Assembly: GCA_029237915.1 (NCBI GenBank) | Contig: JAQWHD010000058.1 | Coordinates: 1-37,484 of the forward strand | Direction: 5' to 3' | DNA from: Thalassotalea sp. | Lineage (GTDB): Bacteria > Pseudomonadota > Gammaproteobacteria > Enterobacterales > Alteromonadaceae | DNA length: 37,484 nt | In this document: positions 15,835-24,673 of the stretch, piece by piece | Numbering within the stretch: position 1 is the first letter of the stretch | Layout of the letters: each line of letters opens with the position of its first letter | Notes under the pieces: generated by a model | Databases searched by the model: none | What the model saw: the letters and a program-made list of their open reading frames with translations, nothing else | Told to the model about the DNA's origin: nothing | Program-made: the position numbers and the translations under genes

Positions 15835-16476
15835 ATGCAGCACGACTATCAAGCTATAGATGTACCATTTCATTTTCGTCATTGTTGTTGGTTTTGTAAC
15901 GAGCCTGCAGCAGCAACATTAGCCTTTCCATCTGAGCAGGCCTTATTAATCGATTGTCCTCACCCAGCCATTTCTTTGCCAAGTTGCTCTGAGTGTAAGC
16001 GTTTTGCACAGCACAATGAGGCTCATTCAATTTGGACTTGCCGTGAATCGGTAAAAAAATCTCTAATGAAAAGGTACAGTAAAGATTTAGCTATAGGTAA
16101 AAATTGGACCAAAGAAGAGTTAGAAAATAGTGAGTTTCAAGGTGGCAACTTTGAAGGTTTTGCTAAAAGTGGCTGGTTTGTTTTTGAAGTTGCCCGCGAT
16201 CGAGTCAATTTTTCTGGCTGGCCTTTATGGTGTAATGGCGAACAAATTGAAGATATCACTCAAGGAAAAGCCTTTGTTTTTGATGGTGTGAGTTATGGAG
16301 ATGTTTACCAAGCAATAGATTTTTATGTTGCTACTTATGGCCTTGATAAAGAGTTTCTCTTACAAGTATTAAAAATAGTAGGCATGGATAGATTTGCTTA
16401 TGCAATAAGGTTTGCTCGGCTTTATATTGGCCACACGCCTAATGAAAAACGTGTAGCCCTTAAAGACCTAAGCTAA
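15835..16476 (+). CDS. Hypothetical protein with an N-terminal Cys cluster
   Basis: The 213-residue protein is not one I recognise by name. Its first 75 residues hold HCCWFC, then CPHP, then SCSEC and a later C, arranged like a zinc ribbon or treble-clef site. The rest (WTKEELENSEFQGGNFEGFAKSGWFVFEVARDRVNFSGWPLWCNG) is rich in aromatic residues and has no signal peptide or membrane segment, followed by a helical end (DVYQAIDFYVATYGLDKEFLLQVLKIVGMDRFAYAIRFARLYIG). It is probably a cytoplasmic, zinc-binding protein. It is monocistronic with a weak ribosome site and is convergent with the next gene, 22 bases away. Confidence 0.75.
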   Translation: MQHDYQAIDVPFHFRHCCWFCNEPAAATLAFPSEQALLIDCPHPAISLPSCSECKRFAQHNEAHSIWTCRESVKKSLMKRYSKDLAIGKNWTKEELENSEFQGGNFEGFAKSGWFVFEVARDRVNFSGWPLWCNGEQIEDITQGKAFVFDGVSYGDVYQAIDFYVATYGLDKEFLLQVLKIVGMDRFAYAIRFARLYIGHTPNEKRVALKDLS

Positions 16477-16498
16477 TAACAAATAGAATACTTTACCA

Positions 16499-16966
16499 TT
16501 ACTGAATCACAATTCTTGGATCGTAAGGCTTACCTGCGCAACCCTCAACGTGAACGTCGTAGTCAAAAGTACCCTTGTTTTTTATTTTACAACTAACCTT
16601 ACCACTGGTGCCTGATTTTAACGCACAATCAGCTTTAAATGGCGTTGCTGGGGTCGTGAATTTTATTTCTATTTTCTTAGTTTTATTAGGTGTCCAAGTA
16701 ATTGTTTTGTCTTTTTTAGAGCAAACGCAATCTTTTTTACTACCACATGCACCCCTACCTTCACCAAATTTAGCCTTACAATTATCAACTCCGCTAATGG
16801 TTACTCCAATTGCACAGCTCTGCTCATTAATGGCAACAACTAATGATTGATCTTTAAGTTTGTCTTCTTCAACCTGTTGAGCATTAATAAAAAACGAAGA
16901 GCAACTTAATAGCAGTATTGAAATGATAGATTTTAAAATTTTGTTGTTTTTGGCTGTATAGCGCAT
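16499..16966 (-). CDS. Secreted cysteine-rich protein of unknown function
   Basis: The 155-residue protein has a signal peptide (hydrophobic ILKSIISILLLSCSSFFINA, probable cleavage after INA). The mature part has eight cysteines, including the cluster CKAKFGEGRGACGSKKDCVC and later single cysteines in ADCAL, VSCKI and EGCAG. Eight cysteines in an exported domain suggest four disulfides. The body is basic and beta-rich (TITWTPNKTKKIEIKFTTP, GTFDYDVHVEGC), possibly an Ig-like or cupredoxin-like sandwich, but no family is assigned. The start has AAGGA 7 bases upstream. It lies downstream of and on the same strand as the CadC-like regulator, 93 bases away on its 5' side. Confidence 0.75.
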   Translation of the reverse strand: MRYTAKNNKILKSIISILLLSCSSFFINAQQVEEDKLKDQSLVVAINEQSCAIGVTISGVDNCKAKFGEGRGACGSKKDCVCSKKDKTITWTPNKTKKIEIKFTTPATPFKADCALKSGTSGKVSCKIKNKGTFDYDVHVEGCAGKPYDPRIVIQ

Positions 16967-17059
16967 ATGTTGTTCCTTTTAGTTGTTTTACTTGTATTGA
17001 GACTGTATCAAGAGATACGTTTCACTTTGCATACCATACAACTAGATTGGCATCGGCTT

Positions 17060-19489
17060 TTAAAGCTGGTTAAGCTGTTCTTTATAGACCATAAATTGTG
17101 GATCCACCAATAATAGATCTTTTTCATAGCCATAATTTATAGCGTTTTTGAGCATTAAATCTGCTTGACTAAATTGCTGACAATTTAAATCGGCAATCGC
17201 TAAATCATAATAAAGGTAAGGATCTTTAGTGTTTGATTCTAATATAGTGTTTTTGTATGAGTTGGCACTATTACATTGATTTAATTCTGAATAATAACGG
17301 CTTATTTGCGACATTAAGCTTATGTCATTAGGGTTTATTTGCTCCTGTTTATTAGCAAGGTGTAGTGCCTGATTATAAGCATTTAATGCATCTTCATAGG
17401 AATGGCTAGGTGAGAACTTTAATGCGTCACCTAAATTTCCCCAAAGAATATTATCTTCAGGGGTTAATTTAACTGCGTTTTCGTACATTTCCACTGCATT
17501 ATCAAACTCCTGACTGAAAAATAAACTCGTCCCTAAATTAGAGTAAGTTAATGCCGATGGCTCTATGGCAAGAGCTTTTGACCAAGCAATAATGGCATTA
17601 TCCCAGTCCATAATTAAATAATATGAACCACCTAAGGCATTGTAAGAGTTGGCGATACTATCATTTAATAAATTAACTTTTTCAAATTGACTGATCGCTC
17701 TTTGGTATTGTCCGGTCGAATATAAAAAAATCCCGTAGTTGTAATAATTTTTCCAAAAGCTCGGTTCAATCTCTATCGCCTTAATAAGTAAACTTTCGGC
17801 GATATCAGCTTGATCTAAGTTAACGTAAACTGTAGCAAGTAAATTTAAAGGTACTGGATTGTTTTTGTCCAGTGCAATGGCTTTTTCTAAATTGTTTTTG
17901 GCTTGTTGATACCTACCATTAGTAAGATAAAGTTTACCTAAGGCAATATAAGATTCCATGCTAACCTCGTTATAGCTTGCGGTTAGCTCGCAAACTCGCA
18001 GCCCTTTTTGGTACTCCTTCACATCAGCAGTTAATACATATAACTCCATATAAGTTGTACATAACGCCGCAGAAGCTTGAATAAATTTAGGATCAAGAGA
18101 CAGTGCTTTGATATAAAGTTTTTCTGCAGTTTTTAATGATTTTATCCCCTGTGTTGCTCGGTAGGTATTTTTACCTTGTAAATATGCATCGTAAGCTTCA
18201 AAGTTACGAGTATATGTGTCAGTTTTATGATCTGTATCACTTAAATCTGGCATAATTAGATGCAAAGAACTTAGTAGTTTTCTTGATATTTCTTCATATA
18301 AAATAAGTGCTTGTGACTTACTTCCTCGGCTTTCTGATGTCCATACCTGAAAACCTGTAGTGGTATCTATCAATGTTGACGCTATGATAATTTCATTACC
18401 AATTAGTTTAGCTTGACCTTCCAGAATATAATTTACCCCTAAACGCTTTTTAATATCTTCAATAGAAGAGTTTGCTTTTAGTGCTTTAGTTGCCCTTAAT
18501 GAAGCCACTTTTACTACTGGAATTTGAGTTAAATAGCTGACTAATTCTTCTTGCAGACCAGAAACAATGTAAGCTGAACTGCTATTTTTATCATTATTGC
18601 TAAAGGCTAATACTGCAATTGAATTTTTGGTTACTTTAACGCTGGGAATTTGGTTTTGCTGCGCAGTTGTAACGACACTTTCTTTTTCAATAAAAGTAAT
18701 TAAGTGGGTGGATAGGTAATATATACAAGCAATAATCAAGCAAACAAAAGCTGAATCTATGGACAGTTGCTGGTAGTAAAATAATTTTTTTTGTTTTTTT
18801 GTTTTTACTTTTTCTCGCTTTATTTTTAATTCTTTGAGCCATTGAAATCCTAATACAATAGGAAAGCCAATCATTAATACTAAGGTTGAAAATTTAATGC
18901 CCCAACTAGGCGAATTAAATATAGGCAGTACAATGGCAAGCACTTGTAACAGTACCCAAGAAAAAACTAAATAACCGACACTGGCTTTAAATAAACGGCT
19001 GCTTTTTAATATGGCGATTGATAAATGCCAGCGGGGATGTTTTGTTTCAAAAACTTCTGCATCTTGTTGAAAATCAAATAAGCCTTTACTGGGTTTTGCC
19101 GCGGTTGGCTGCATCATGCGGTAGCCTTTTCTCGGGATTGTTTGAATAAAGGTGGGGCATTCTTTATGATCGTCTAAAGCATGTCTTATTTCGCTAATAA
19201 TGTGAGTAATATTGTTTTTAGAGGCATTCAAATCTCCCCAACCAAACTCTAACATTTGGTCTCTGCTAACTATTTCACAATCGGCTGAAGCCAAAAAAAA
19301 TAAAATTTCCATAGCTTTAGGTGCCAAATGATAGCGTTCATTATCTCTGATAATGACACCTAAATCTGGTTCAACAACTATATTGCCAAGAGCAAAACCT
19401 TTATGAAATTGAGGCGGTACTTTGATTTTTTCTTGTTTGTTCTCAGCTTGATTGTCAATATCTAAATTTGAGTTTTTAGACTCTGGCAT
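17060..19489 (-). CDS. Membrane-anchored CadC/ToxR-like regulator with TolB-like domain and TPRs
   Basis: The 809-residue protein combines an N-terminal winged-helix DNA-binding domain of the OmpR/CadC type (about 31-126; LAPKAMEILFFLASADCEIVS, FIQTIPRKGYRM), three membrane helices (about 171-190, 201-217, 245-262), a periplasmic FlgO/TolB-N-like domain (about 285-415; SIAVLAFSNNDKN, VNYILEGQAKLIGNEIIIASTLIDTTTGFQVW) and about nine TPRs (430-790). The basic loop KIKREKVKTKKQKK between helices 2 and 3 fits a cytoplasmic position and places the C-terminal half in the periplasm. Such proteins transduce an envelope signal directly to DNA; neither signal nor targets are known. It is divergent from the KefB-type gene, and the small Cys-rich secreted protein lies just downstream on the same strand. 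Confidence 0.9.
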   Translation of the reverse strand: MPESKNSNLDIDNQAENKQEKIKVPPQFHKGFALGNIVVEPDLGVIIRDNERYHLAPKAMEILFFLASADCEIVSRDQMLEFGWGDLNASKNNITHIISEIRHALDDHKECPTFIQTIPRKGYRMMQPTAAKPSKGLFDFQQDAEVFETKHPRWHLSIAILKSSRLFKASVGYLVFSWVLLQVLAIVLPIFNSPSWGIKFSTLVLMIGFPIVLGFQWLKELKIKREKVKTKKQKKLFYYQQLSIDSAFVCLIIACIYYLSTHLITFIEKESVVTTAQQNQIPSVKVTKNSIAVLAFSNNDKNSSSAYIVSGLQEELVSYLTQIPVVKVASLRATKALKANSSIEDIKKRLGVNYILEGQAKLIGNEIIIASTLIDTTTGFQVWTSESRGSKSQALILYEEISRKLLSSLHLIMPDLSDTDHKTDTYTRNFEAYDAYLQGKNTYRATQGIKSLKTAEKLYIKALSLDPKFIQASAALCTTYMELYVLTADVKEYQKGLRVCELTASYNEVSMESYIALGKLYLTNGRYQQAKNNLEKAIALDKNNPVPLNLLATVYVNLDQADIAESLLIKAIEIEPSFWKNYYNYGIFLYSTGQYQRAISQFEKVNLLNDSIANSYNALGGSYYLIMDWDNAIIAWSKALAIEPSALTYSNLGTSLFFSQEFDNAVEMYENAVKLTPEDNILWGNLGDALKFSPSHSYEDALNAYNQALHLANKQEQINPNDISLMSQISRYYSELNQCNSANSYKNTILESNTKDPYLYYDLAIADLNCQQFSQADLMLKNAINYGYEKDLLLVDPQFMVYKEQLNQL

Positions 19490-19727
19490 AGCTTAGCTCA
19501 GTATTCCCAATTTGATTATTGTTTGTTATTTCTCTATTTTTGCACATATATGTAGTATGGAATGGGATTAGCTAATTCGCTAATGTTCTAAAGAATTTTA
19601 TGCGATTTATAATTAAAAATGATAAAGTAAGGGTGTAAATAGGATGTTATCGTTATTTGTGTTCTCGCAAAAAATAACCATAACCAGATAAATTTCATAT
19701 CGCATTTAATTTTATTTAAGGGAAGTT

Positions 19728-21695
19728 GTGGGTCATTTTTTTGAAATTCTTGCTATTCTTGTCGCCGCTGTAATCACTGTTTGGATCTTCAGGAAGCTTA
19801 ACTTACCTGCGATTCTAGCCTACTTAGTTGCCGGAACTATAGTTGGTGAATACGGACTCGGCTTAACCGGTAATCACCTTAATTATGAACACTTCGCCGA
19901 ATTAGGCATAGTCTTTCTATTATTCACTCTCGGCTTAGAATTTTCCTTACCTAAGCTACTCGCTATGCGACATTTGGTAATGGGGGTTGGCTCTAAGCAA
20001 TTTCTCATAACCTTAGTTATATTTTTAGTTATTTCCATGCTTTTGGGTTTTAGTTTGGAAGTTTCATTAGTGATAGGTGGAGCATTAGCGCTGTCTTCAA
20101 CTGCTATTGTTATTCGGCAGCTCAATGATTCTGGTTCGATAAAAAGAAAGTCAGGGCAAATATCAGTCGCTATTTTACTCTTTCAAGATATAGCCGTGGT
20201 ACCGCTGTTAATTATTATTCCATTTTTGTCTGATAATGGTGATAGCTCAATGCTATTGGCATTACTCTTTGCCTTACTTAAAGGCGTATTTGTTGTTGCC
20301 TTACTCTTATCTGTGGGTAAATGGCTACTGCCACGCTTGTTCAATCAAATAGCTCAGGTTCGTACTGATGAGCTTTTTGTGTTGTCGACTTTACTTGTTA
20401 CTTTAATGGCTGCAGCCCTTACCCAATTCTTTGGTTTATCTATGGCCTTAGGTGCTTTTTTAGCGGGTATGATGCTTGGCGAAAGCCAATATAAACACCA
20501 ATTAGAAGCTGATATTAGACCATTTCGAGATATCCTTTTAGGTCTGTTTTTTATAACTGTTGGTATGAAGCTTAACCCGAGTTTATTAATTACCTCACCT
20601 GGCACAATTGCAATGTTGGTTATCGGCTTTATGCTAATAAAAATAGCCATTATTCGTTATCTTGCCGTTAAAGCCGGTGAGTCATCTAAAGACGCTTGGG
20701 CTTCTGCTTTTATGCTTGCCCAAATGGGGGAGTTTAGTTTTGTATTGATCTCTTTAGCAGCAAATGTTGATGTGCTATCTACCGAGGTGACTTCAATCCT
20801 TTTAGGCTCAGGTATTATTTCGATGGCGTTAACACCATATATGATCAAGAACGCGCGCAAATGGGCCGTTGCTTTATCTTATGACGGTAAACAACAAGAA
20901 ATCGACTTAGAGCAACAAAACGTTAGCAAAAACTTAACTGACCATGTTGTCATTTGTGGCTTTGGCCGAGTTGGGCAAACGGTTAGCCGTTTCTTAAAAC
21001 AAGAAAAGGTTGAATTTGTTGCAATAGATATAGACCCGCTGCGAGTTAGTGAATCTAGAGACGCAGGTGAAAATGTATTATTTGGCTCAGCTCGACAAAG
21101 TGAAATACTTGCGGCAGCAAATTTAAAAGATGCCAAGTTAGTCGTTGTTTCGTATGGCGCTGCTGAGCAATCATTAGATGTAGTACAAAAGGTACGCTCA
21201 ATATCTAAAGATGTACAAATTCTCGTTAGAACTCGAAATGATGATGCCTTAGTCGCCTTAAAAGAAGCCGGGGCGAATGAAGTTGTACCTGAATCCCTTG
21301 AAGGTAGTTTAATGCTTGTGTCACAAGTTCTTAATTTAACTGGCGTACCATTCTCAAGAGTGATCCGCCGTATACAAGCGGAACGTAAGAGTCATTATCA
21401 TCGCTTACATGGTTTTTACCCAGGTGTTGATACTGATATGAGCGCGGATGCGATTGAACAACGAGAGTTTGTGCATGCCATTCATTTAACCGACGATGCA
21501 TGGGCTATTGGCAAAGCATTGAAAGATCTTGATATCACCAGGAGACGAGTAGAAATTGCTTTAATTCGTCGCGGTGATGATGAGTTTAGTGATGTCCATC
21601 CAAGCTTTGTTTTACAAGCTCAAGATACGGTTATTTTACAAGGTAAGCCAAGACGAGTTGAACGTATAGAGCGCTATTTACAAGAAGGCCATTAA
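19728..21695 (+). CDS. CPA2 monovalent cation:proton antiporter with RCK domains (KefB/KefC-type)
   Basis: The 655-residue protein has about twelve membrane helices of the Na_H_Exchanger family (FFEILAILVAAVITVWIFRKLNLPAILAYLVAGTIVGEYGLG to the HNARKW region), then an RCK/TrkA-N domain with the Rossmann motif HVVICGFGRVGQTVSRFLK (about residue 405) and a TrkA-C domain at the end (VEIALIRRGDDEF...DTVILQGKPRRVERIERYL). This layout is shared by KefB, KefC and YbaL, which release potassium in exchange for protons when a cytoplasmic ligand binds the RCK domain. No ancillary kefF/kefG gene is adjacent, so the glutathione link is unproven. It starts with GTG behind a good AAGGGA site. Confidence 0.92.
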   Translation: MGHFFEILAILVAAVITVWIFRKLNLPAILAYLVAGTIVGEYGLGLTGNHLNYEHFAELGIVFLLFTLGLEFSLPKLLAMRHLVMGVGSKQFLITLVIFLVISMLLGFSLEVSLVIGGALALSSTAIVIRQLNDSGSIKRKSGQISVAILLFQDIAVVPLLIIIPFLSDNGDSSMLLALLFALLKGVFVVALLLSVGKWLLPRLFNQIAQVRTDELFVLSTLLVTLMAAALTQFFGLSMALGAFLAGMMLGESQYKHQLEADIRPFRDILLGLFFITVGMKLNPSLLITSPGTIAMLVIGFMLIKIAIIRYLAVKAGESSKDAWASAFMLAQMGEFSFVLISLAANVDVLSTEVTSILLGSGIISMALTPYMIKNARKWAVALSYDGKQQEIDLEQQNVSKNLTDHVVICGFGRVGQTVSRFLKQEKVEFVAIDIDPLRVSESRDAGENVLFGSARQSEILAAANLKDAKLVVVSYGAAEQSLDVVQKVRSISKDVQILVRTRNDDALVALKEAGANEVVPESLEGSLMLVSQVLNLTGVPFSRVIRRIQAERKSHYHRLHGFYPGVDTDMSADAIEQREFVHAIHLTDDAWAIGKALKDLDITRRRVEIALIRRGDDEFSDVHPSFVLQAQDTVILQGKPRRVERIERYLQEGH

Positions 21696-21905
21696 CCCGG
21701 TTATCTACATAAAAGACATTGAAGAGGTAGTCTGAAGAAAACCTTATGTCTATGTCAAAACAACTAGGCTTTAATACTGATGAAATAATATTAGTTGAGC
21801 AAGACTGATAAATTATTTTCTTTTGTTTCTATCTAGTTGCTTTAAAAGCTCTATAATCACCGCTTAATTCGTTGTTTACCCTAATTGATAAGGTACTAGT
21901 TATAC

Positions 21906-22325
21906 ATGAATACCAAGATATACAAAAGAGTGCTGGCGCTCACTGATGATTTAATGGCTGCAGATCAAGAAAATAATCAAGCCAAATTTGATGGTTATTA
22001 TTTACAGTTGAAGCAACTGTGTGAAGAACACGAAGATACTGACAAAGACCATCCTGTGCAATGGGAGACACTTGCAGACCTTACCAATGATTTAGCTCTG
22101 GCAGTAAGTATTTACGAGCATGCCTTAGTTAAAGCTGAAGCGATTAACTCTAAAGACTTCCGTTCATCGATTGGTTATTCGATTGCTTCGTTGAAAGTTG
22201 AGCTAGGTGATAAAACCGGGGCTATTGAACATCTAGAAAAAGCTAAAATCAGCTGTAATAAAATTATTGATAAAGAGCTAAAAGCTGAAATCCATGACTT
22301 GCTGGAAGAGTTAAAAAATTCATAA
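21906..22325 (+). CDS. Small helical protein, TPR-like
   Basis: The 139-residue acidic protein is entirely helical in appearance with no signal peptide. The C-terminal half (WETLADLTNDLALAVSIYEHALVKAEAINSKDF, then SIGYSIASLKVELGDKTGAIEHLEKAKIS) has the spacing of two TPR units. Such small TPR proteins usually mediate protein contacts; a specific role is not evident. It is a single gene between the antiporter and a convergent patatin gene. A hairpin ATGGCACG/CGTGCCAT at 22374-22404 lies between the two convergent genes but lacks a T-run. Confidence 0.75.
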   Translation: MNTKIYKRVLALTDDLMAADQENNQAKFDGYYLQLKQLCEEHEDTDKDHPVQWETLADLTNDLALAVSIYEHALVKAEAINSKDFRSSIGYSIASLKVELGDKTGAIEHLEKAKISCNKIIDKELKAEIHDLLEELKNS

Positions 22326-22420
22326 AACAAACGGTCATTAATTAACTGCAACTTGCTTAATTTATCTGGGTCTATGGCACGAATATAGGAATATAACGTG
22401 CCATGAATCGCTCGATAGCT

Positions 22421-23572
22421 TTAAATATTTAAGAACTCCCTGATCTCACTTTCTCGTTCCATTGCATCATCAAACCCCGCGGCTATGAGTTTTTTACAAT
22501 AATTTTGTTCAAACATTATGTAGGAAGTCAGTGTGGTTTCGGCATCTTTTTTCGCCCCCATCATTCTTAAAATTAAGCGCAGTGCCCAAGTTAATTCATC
22601 GTAATGGTCATTGGCTAATACATGAAAATTCTTAGTTGGATTTAATACAAAACTGTCAACTTGTTTTAGTTTTGATTGCTTGGCAAGTGTGTCTTTATCA
22701 ATTAATTGAATGGTTTCATTTACCCTGTGCATTCTTTCTAAATCACTATTTAGTGCTTCGGTGAATACCGTATCCATTAAATGACCAGCAATAGAAGCGC
22801 CGCTTGGTGGTTTATGAAAATCTACCGCGTGATGAATTTTTTGCTCTGGTTGTTCTACACCAATAATAAAAACTTTTTCAGCGCCTAAATGTATTGGTGT
22901 ACTTAAAGGTGATAATTGGCTAACTGAACCATCGCCATAATGCTCTTTTTTTATTTTTACTGAGGGAAAAATAAATGGGATCGCAGAAGACGCCATTAAA
23001 TGTTCGGTATTTAACTGCGTTTGAATACCTCGGCGTTTTGAACGTTGCCAAGGTGCAATCGATTTATCTGCTTGATAAAAGCTGATTGAGTCACCGCTAG
23101 TGTAGCTTGCCGCAGTTATAGCAATTGATGATAAGAAGCCGTTGGCAATATTGCCATCAATCCTTTTAAAATCGACAACTTGGGTAAGTAAGCGGCGAAG
23201 CGGTTCGTTGTTTAATAAACTTGCCGGTTTTTTTGCAGCATAACCTGCTTGATAACTGCCTAAAATGCCTTTGATGATATGGCCGAAAACTTTACTGCTG
23301 GTGCTATCATAAATTTGATGGGTGTGAATGTTATTCCAAATATATTCCAAGCGGCGCATACCTAAATGAAAACAAGAGGCATAACAGGCTAATGTCGTTG
23401 CGTTAATTGCTCCAGCAGATGTGCCTGAAATAATAGGGAAGGGAATGCCGTGATTTCTAGGCATAAATTTGGTTATGGCTTTTAATACCCCCACTTGATA
23501 AGCCGCACTTGCTCCGCCACCAGTAAGTAAGAGTGCCGTTTTACATCCTTTGTAGCTTTTTTTGGAAACCAT
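22421..23572 (-). CDS. Patatin-like phospholipase
   Basis: The 383-residue protein has the complete patatin catalytic set: the oxyanion loop LLTGGGASAAYQVGVL (G18-G20), the nucleophile elbow GTSAGA with S52, and the catalytic aspartate D214 in HYGDGSVSQLSPL. These enzymes release fatty acids from phospholipids using a Ser-Asp dyad. There is no signal peptide, DUF3336 region or POTRA/beta-barrel part, so it is a cytoplasmic or membrane-associated single-domain type. The C-terminal 120 residues (HRVNETIQLIDKD...) are a helical extension. It is monocistronic. Confidence 0.92.
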   Translation of the reverse strand: MVSKKSYKGCKTALLLTGGGASAAYQVGVLKAITKFMPRNHGIPFPIISGTSAGAINATTLACYASCFHLGMRRLEYIWNNIHTHQIYDSTSSKVFGHIIKGILGSYQAGYAAKKPASLLNNEPLRRLLTQVVDFKRIDGNIANGFLSSIAITAASYTSGDSISFYQADKSIAPWQRSKRRGIQTQLNTEHLMASSAIPFIFPSVKIKKEHYGDGSVSQLSPLSTPIHLGAEKVFIIGVEQPEQKIHHAVDFHKPPSGASIAGHLMDTVFTEALNSDLERMHRVNETIQLIDKDTLAKQSKLKQVDSFVLNPTKNFHVLANDHYDELTWALRLILRMMGAKKDAETTLTSYIMFEQNYCKKLIAAGFDDAMERESEIREFLNI

Positions 23573-23675
23573 CGATTAACAACTTTATAAAATCATATTT
23601 ACCTATGCTTTAATAATGATAGAAATTCGAATTTAAGTAAAGAAGTTGATTGTATATATGTGATTAGACATAAGT

Positions 23676-23704
23676 AGAGGATAAAGCCTGATACTTTATC
23701 CTCT
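23676..23704 (-). terminator. Hairpin ending the liu operon
   Basis: AGAGGATAAAG (23676-23686) and CTTTATCCTCT (23694-23704) form a perfect 11-bp stem with a 7-base loop, about 60 bases after the liuE stop. The T-rich flank (TATTTTAT) is on the plus-strand side; on the minus strand the 3' flank is only mildly T-rich, so termination efficiency for liu is uncertain. Confidence 0.6.
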
Positions 23705-23762
23705 TATTTTATATGCGTAGGTTTTAAGGTAAAACCGTTAGACACAAAATAATAAGCTTAAA

Positions 23763-24671
23763 TTATGATTTTGCTCGTACAGCGTTAGATACCTTTGATA
23801 TCGGGGCTTTGCCCAACTTATCCGCGATAAACCAACCAGCACTTAATAATTTGTCAAAGTCGATACCGTGTTTAATACCTAGACCATCTAGCAGATAAAC
23901 CACATCTTCAGTAGCAACATTACCTGAAGCTCCCTTAGCATAAGGGCATCCGCCTAATCCAGCGATAGCACTATCAACAACACTTACACCTAAATTAAGT
24001 GCAGCATAGATATTTGTTAGCGCTTGTCCGTAAGTATCATGAAAATGTACAGCAAGGTTTTCCATAGGTACCGCTTCGCTTACAGCCATCAGCATTTTTT
24101 CAACTGATGCTGGTGTACCAACGCCTATAGTGTCACCGAGTGATATCTCATAACAGCCCATAGCAAATAGTTGTTTAGCAACTTTAGCTACTTGCTCTGG
24201 TTCAATATCACCTTCATACGGACAACCAACAACACAAGATACATAGCCGCGAACTTTTAAACCTTGAGCTTTCGCAGCTTCTATTACTGGGATAAAGCGC
24301 TCAAGTGATTCGTCAATTGAGCAGTTGATGTTCTTTTGGCTGAATGATTCAGACGCGGCGCCAAATATCGCTACTTCATCTGCGTTAACCGCAACAGCAC
24401 CCTCATAACCTTTTAAATTTGGCGTAAGAGCTGCATAAGTAACACCTTGTTGACGCTTGATACCATTAAATACATCCGTGGATGTCGCCATTTGTGGTAC
24501 CCATTTAGGCGAAACAAAGCTACCACTTTCGATGTAGCTTACGCCTGCACCGGCAAGCTGTTCAATGAGTGCAATTTTATCTTCTGCACTAATTAATGTC
24601 GCTTCGTTTTGCAATCCGTCTCGCGGGCCTACTTCAACTATTTTAACGTTTTTTGGTAAAGATGAGTTCAT
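23763..24671 (-). CDS. liuE: Hydroxymethylglutaryl-CoA lyase
   Basis: It cleaves HMG-CoA to acetyl-CoA and acetoacetate, the last liu step of leucine breakdown. The 302 residues form a DRE-TIM barrel: [12 protein letters not shown] at the start carries the metal-binding and catalytic [12 protein letters not shown] gives metal histidines, and [21 protein letters not shown] matches the family active-site signature with the catalytic C242. It begins 2 bases after the liuD stop with a GGAG site inside the liuD end, so translation is probably coupled. The name follows the Pseudomonas liuRABCDE order, which is reproduced here exactly; mvaB is the alternative name. Confidence 0.95.
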   Translation of the reverse strand: MNSSLPKNVKIVEVGPRDGLQNEATLISAEDKIALIEQLAGAGVSYIESGSFVSPKWVPQMATSTDVFNGIKRQQGVTYAALTPNLKGYEGAVAVNADEVAIFGAASESFSQKNINCSIDESLERFIPVIEAAKAQGLKVRGYVSCVVGCPYEGDIEPEQVAKVAKQLFAMGCYEISLGDTIGVGTPASVEKMLMAVSEAVPMENLAVHFHDTYGQALTNIYAALNLGVSVVDSAIAGLGGCPYAKGASGNVATEDVVYLLDGLGIKHGIDFDKLLSAGWFIADKLGKAPISKVSNAVRAKS

Positions 24672-24673
24672 AA

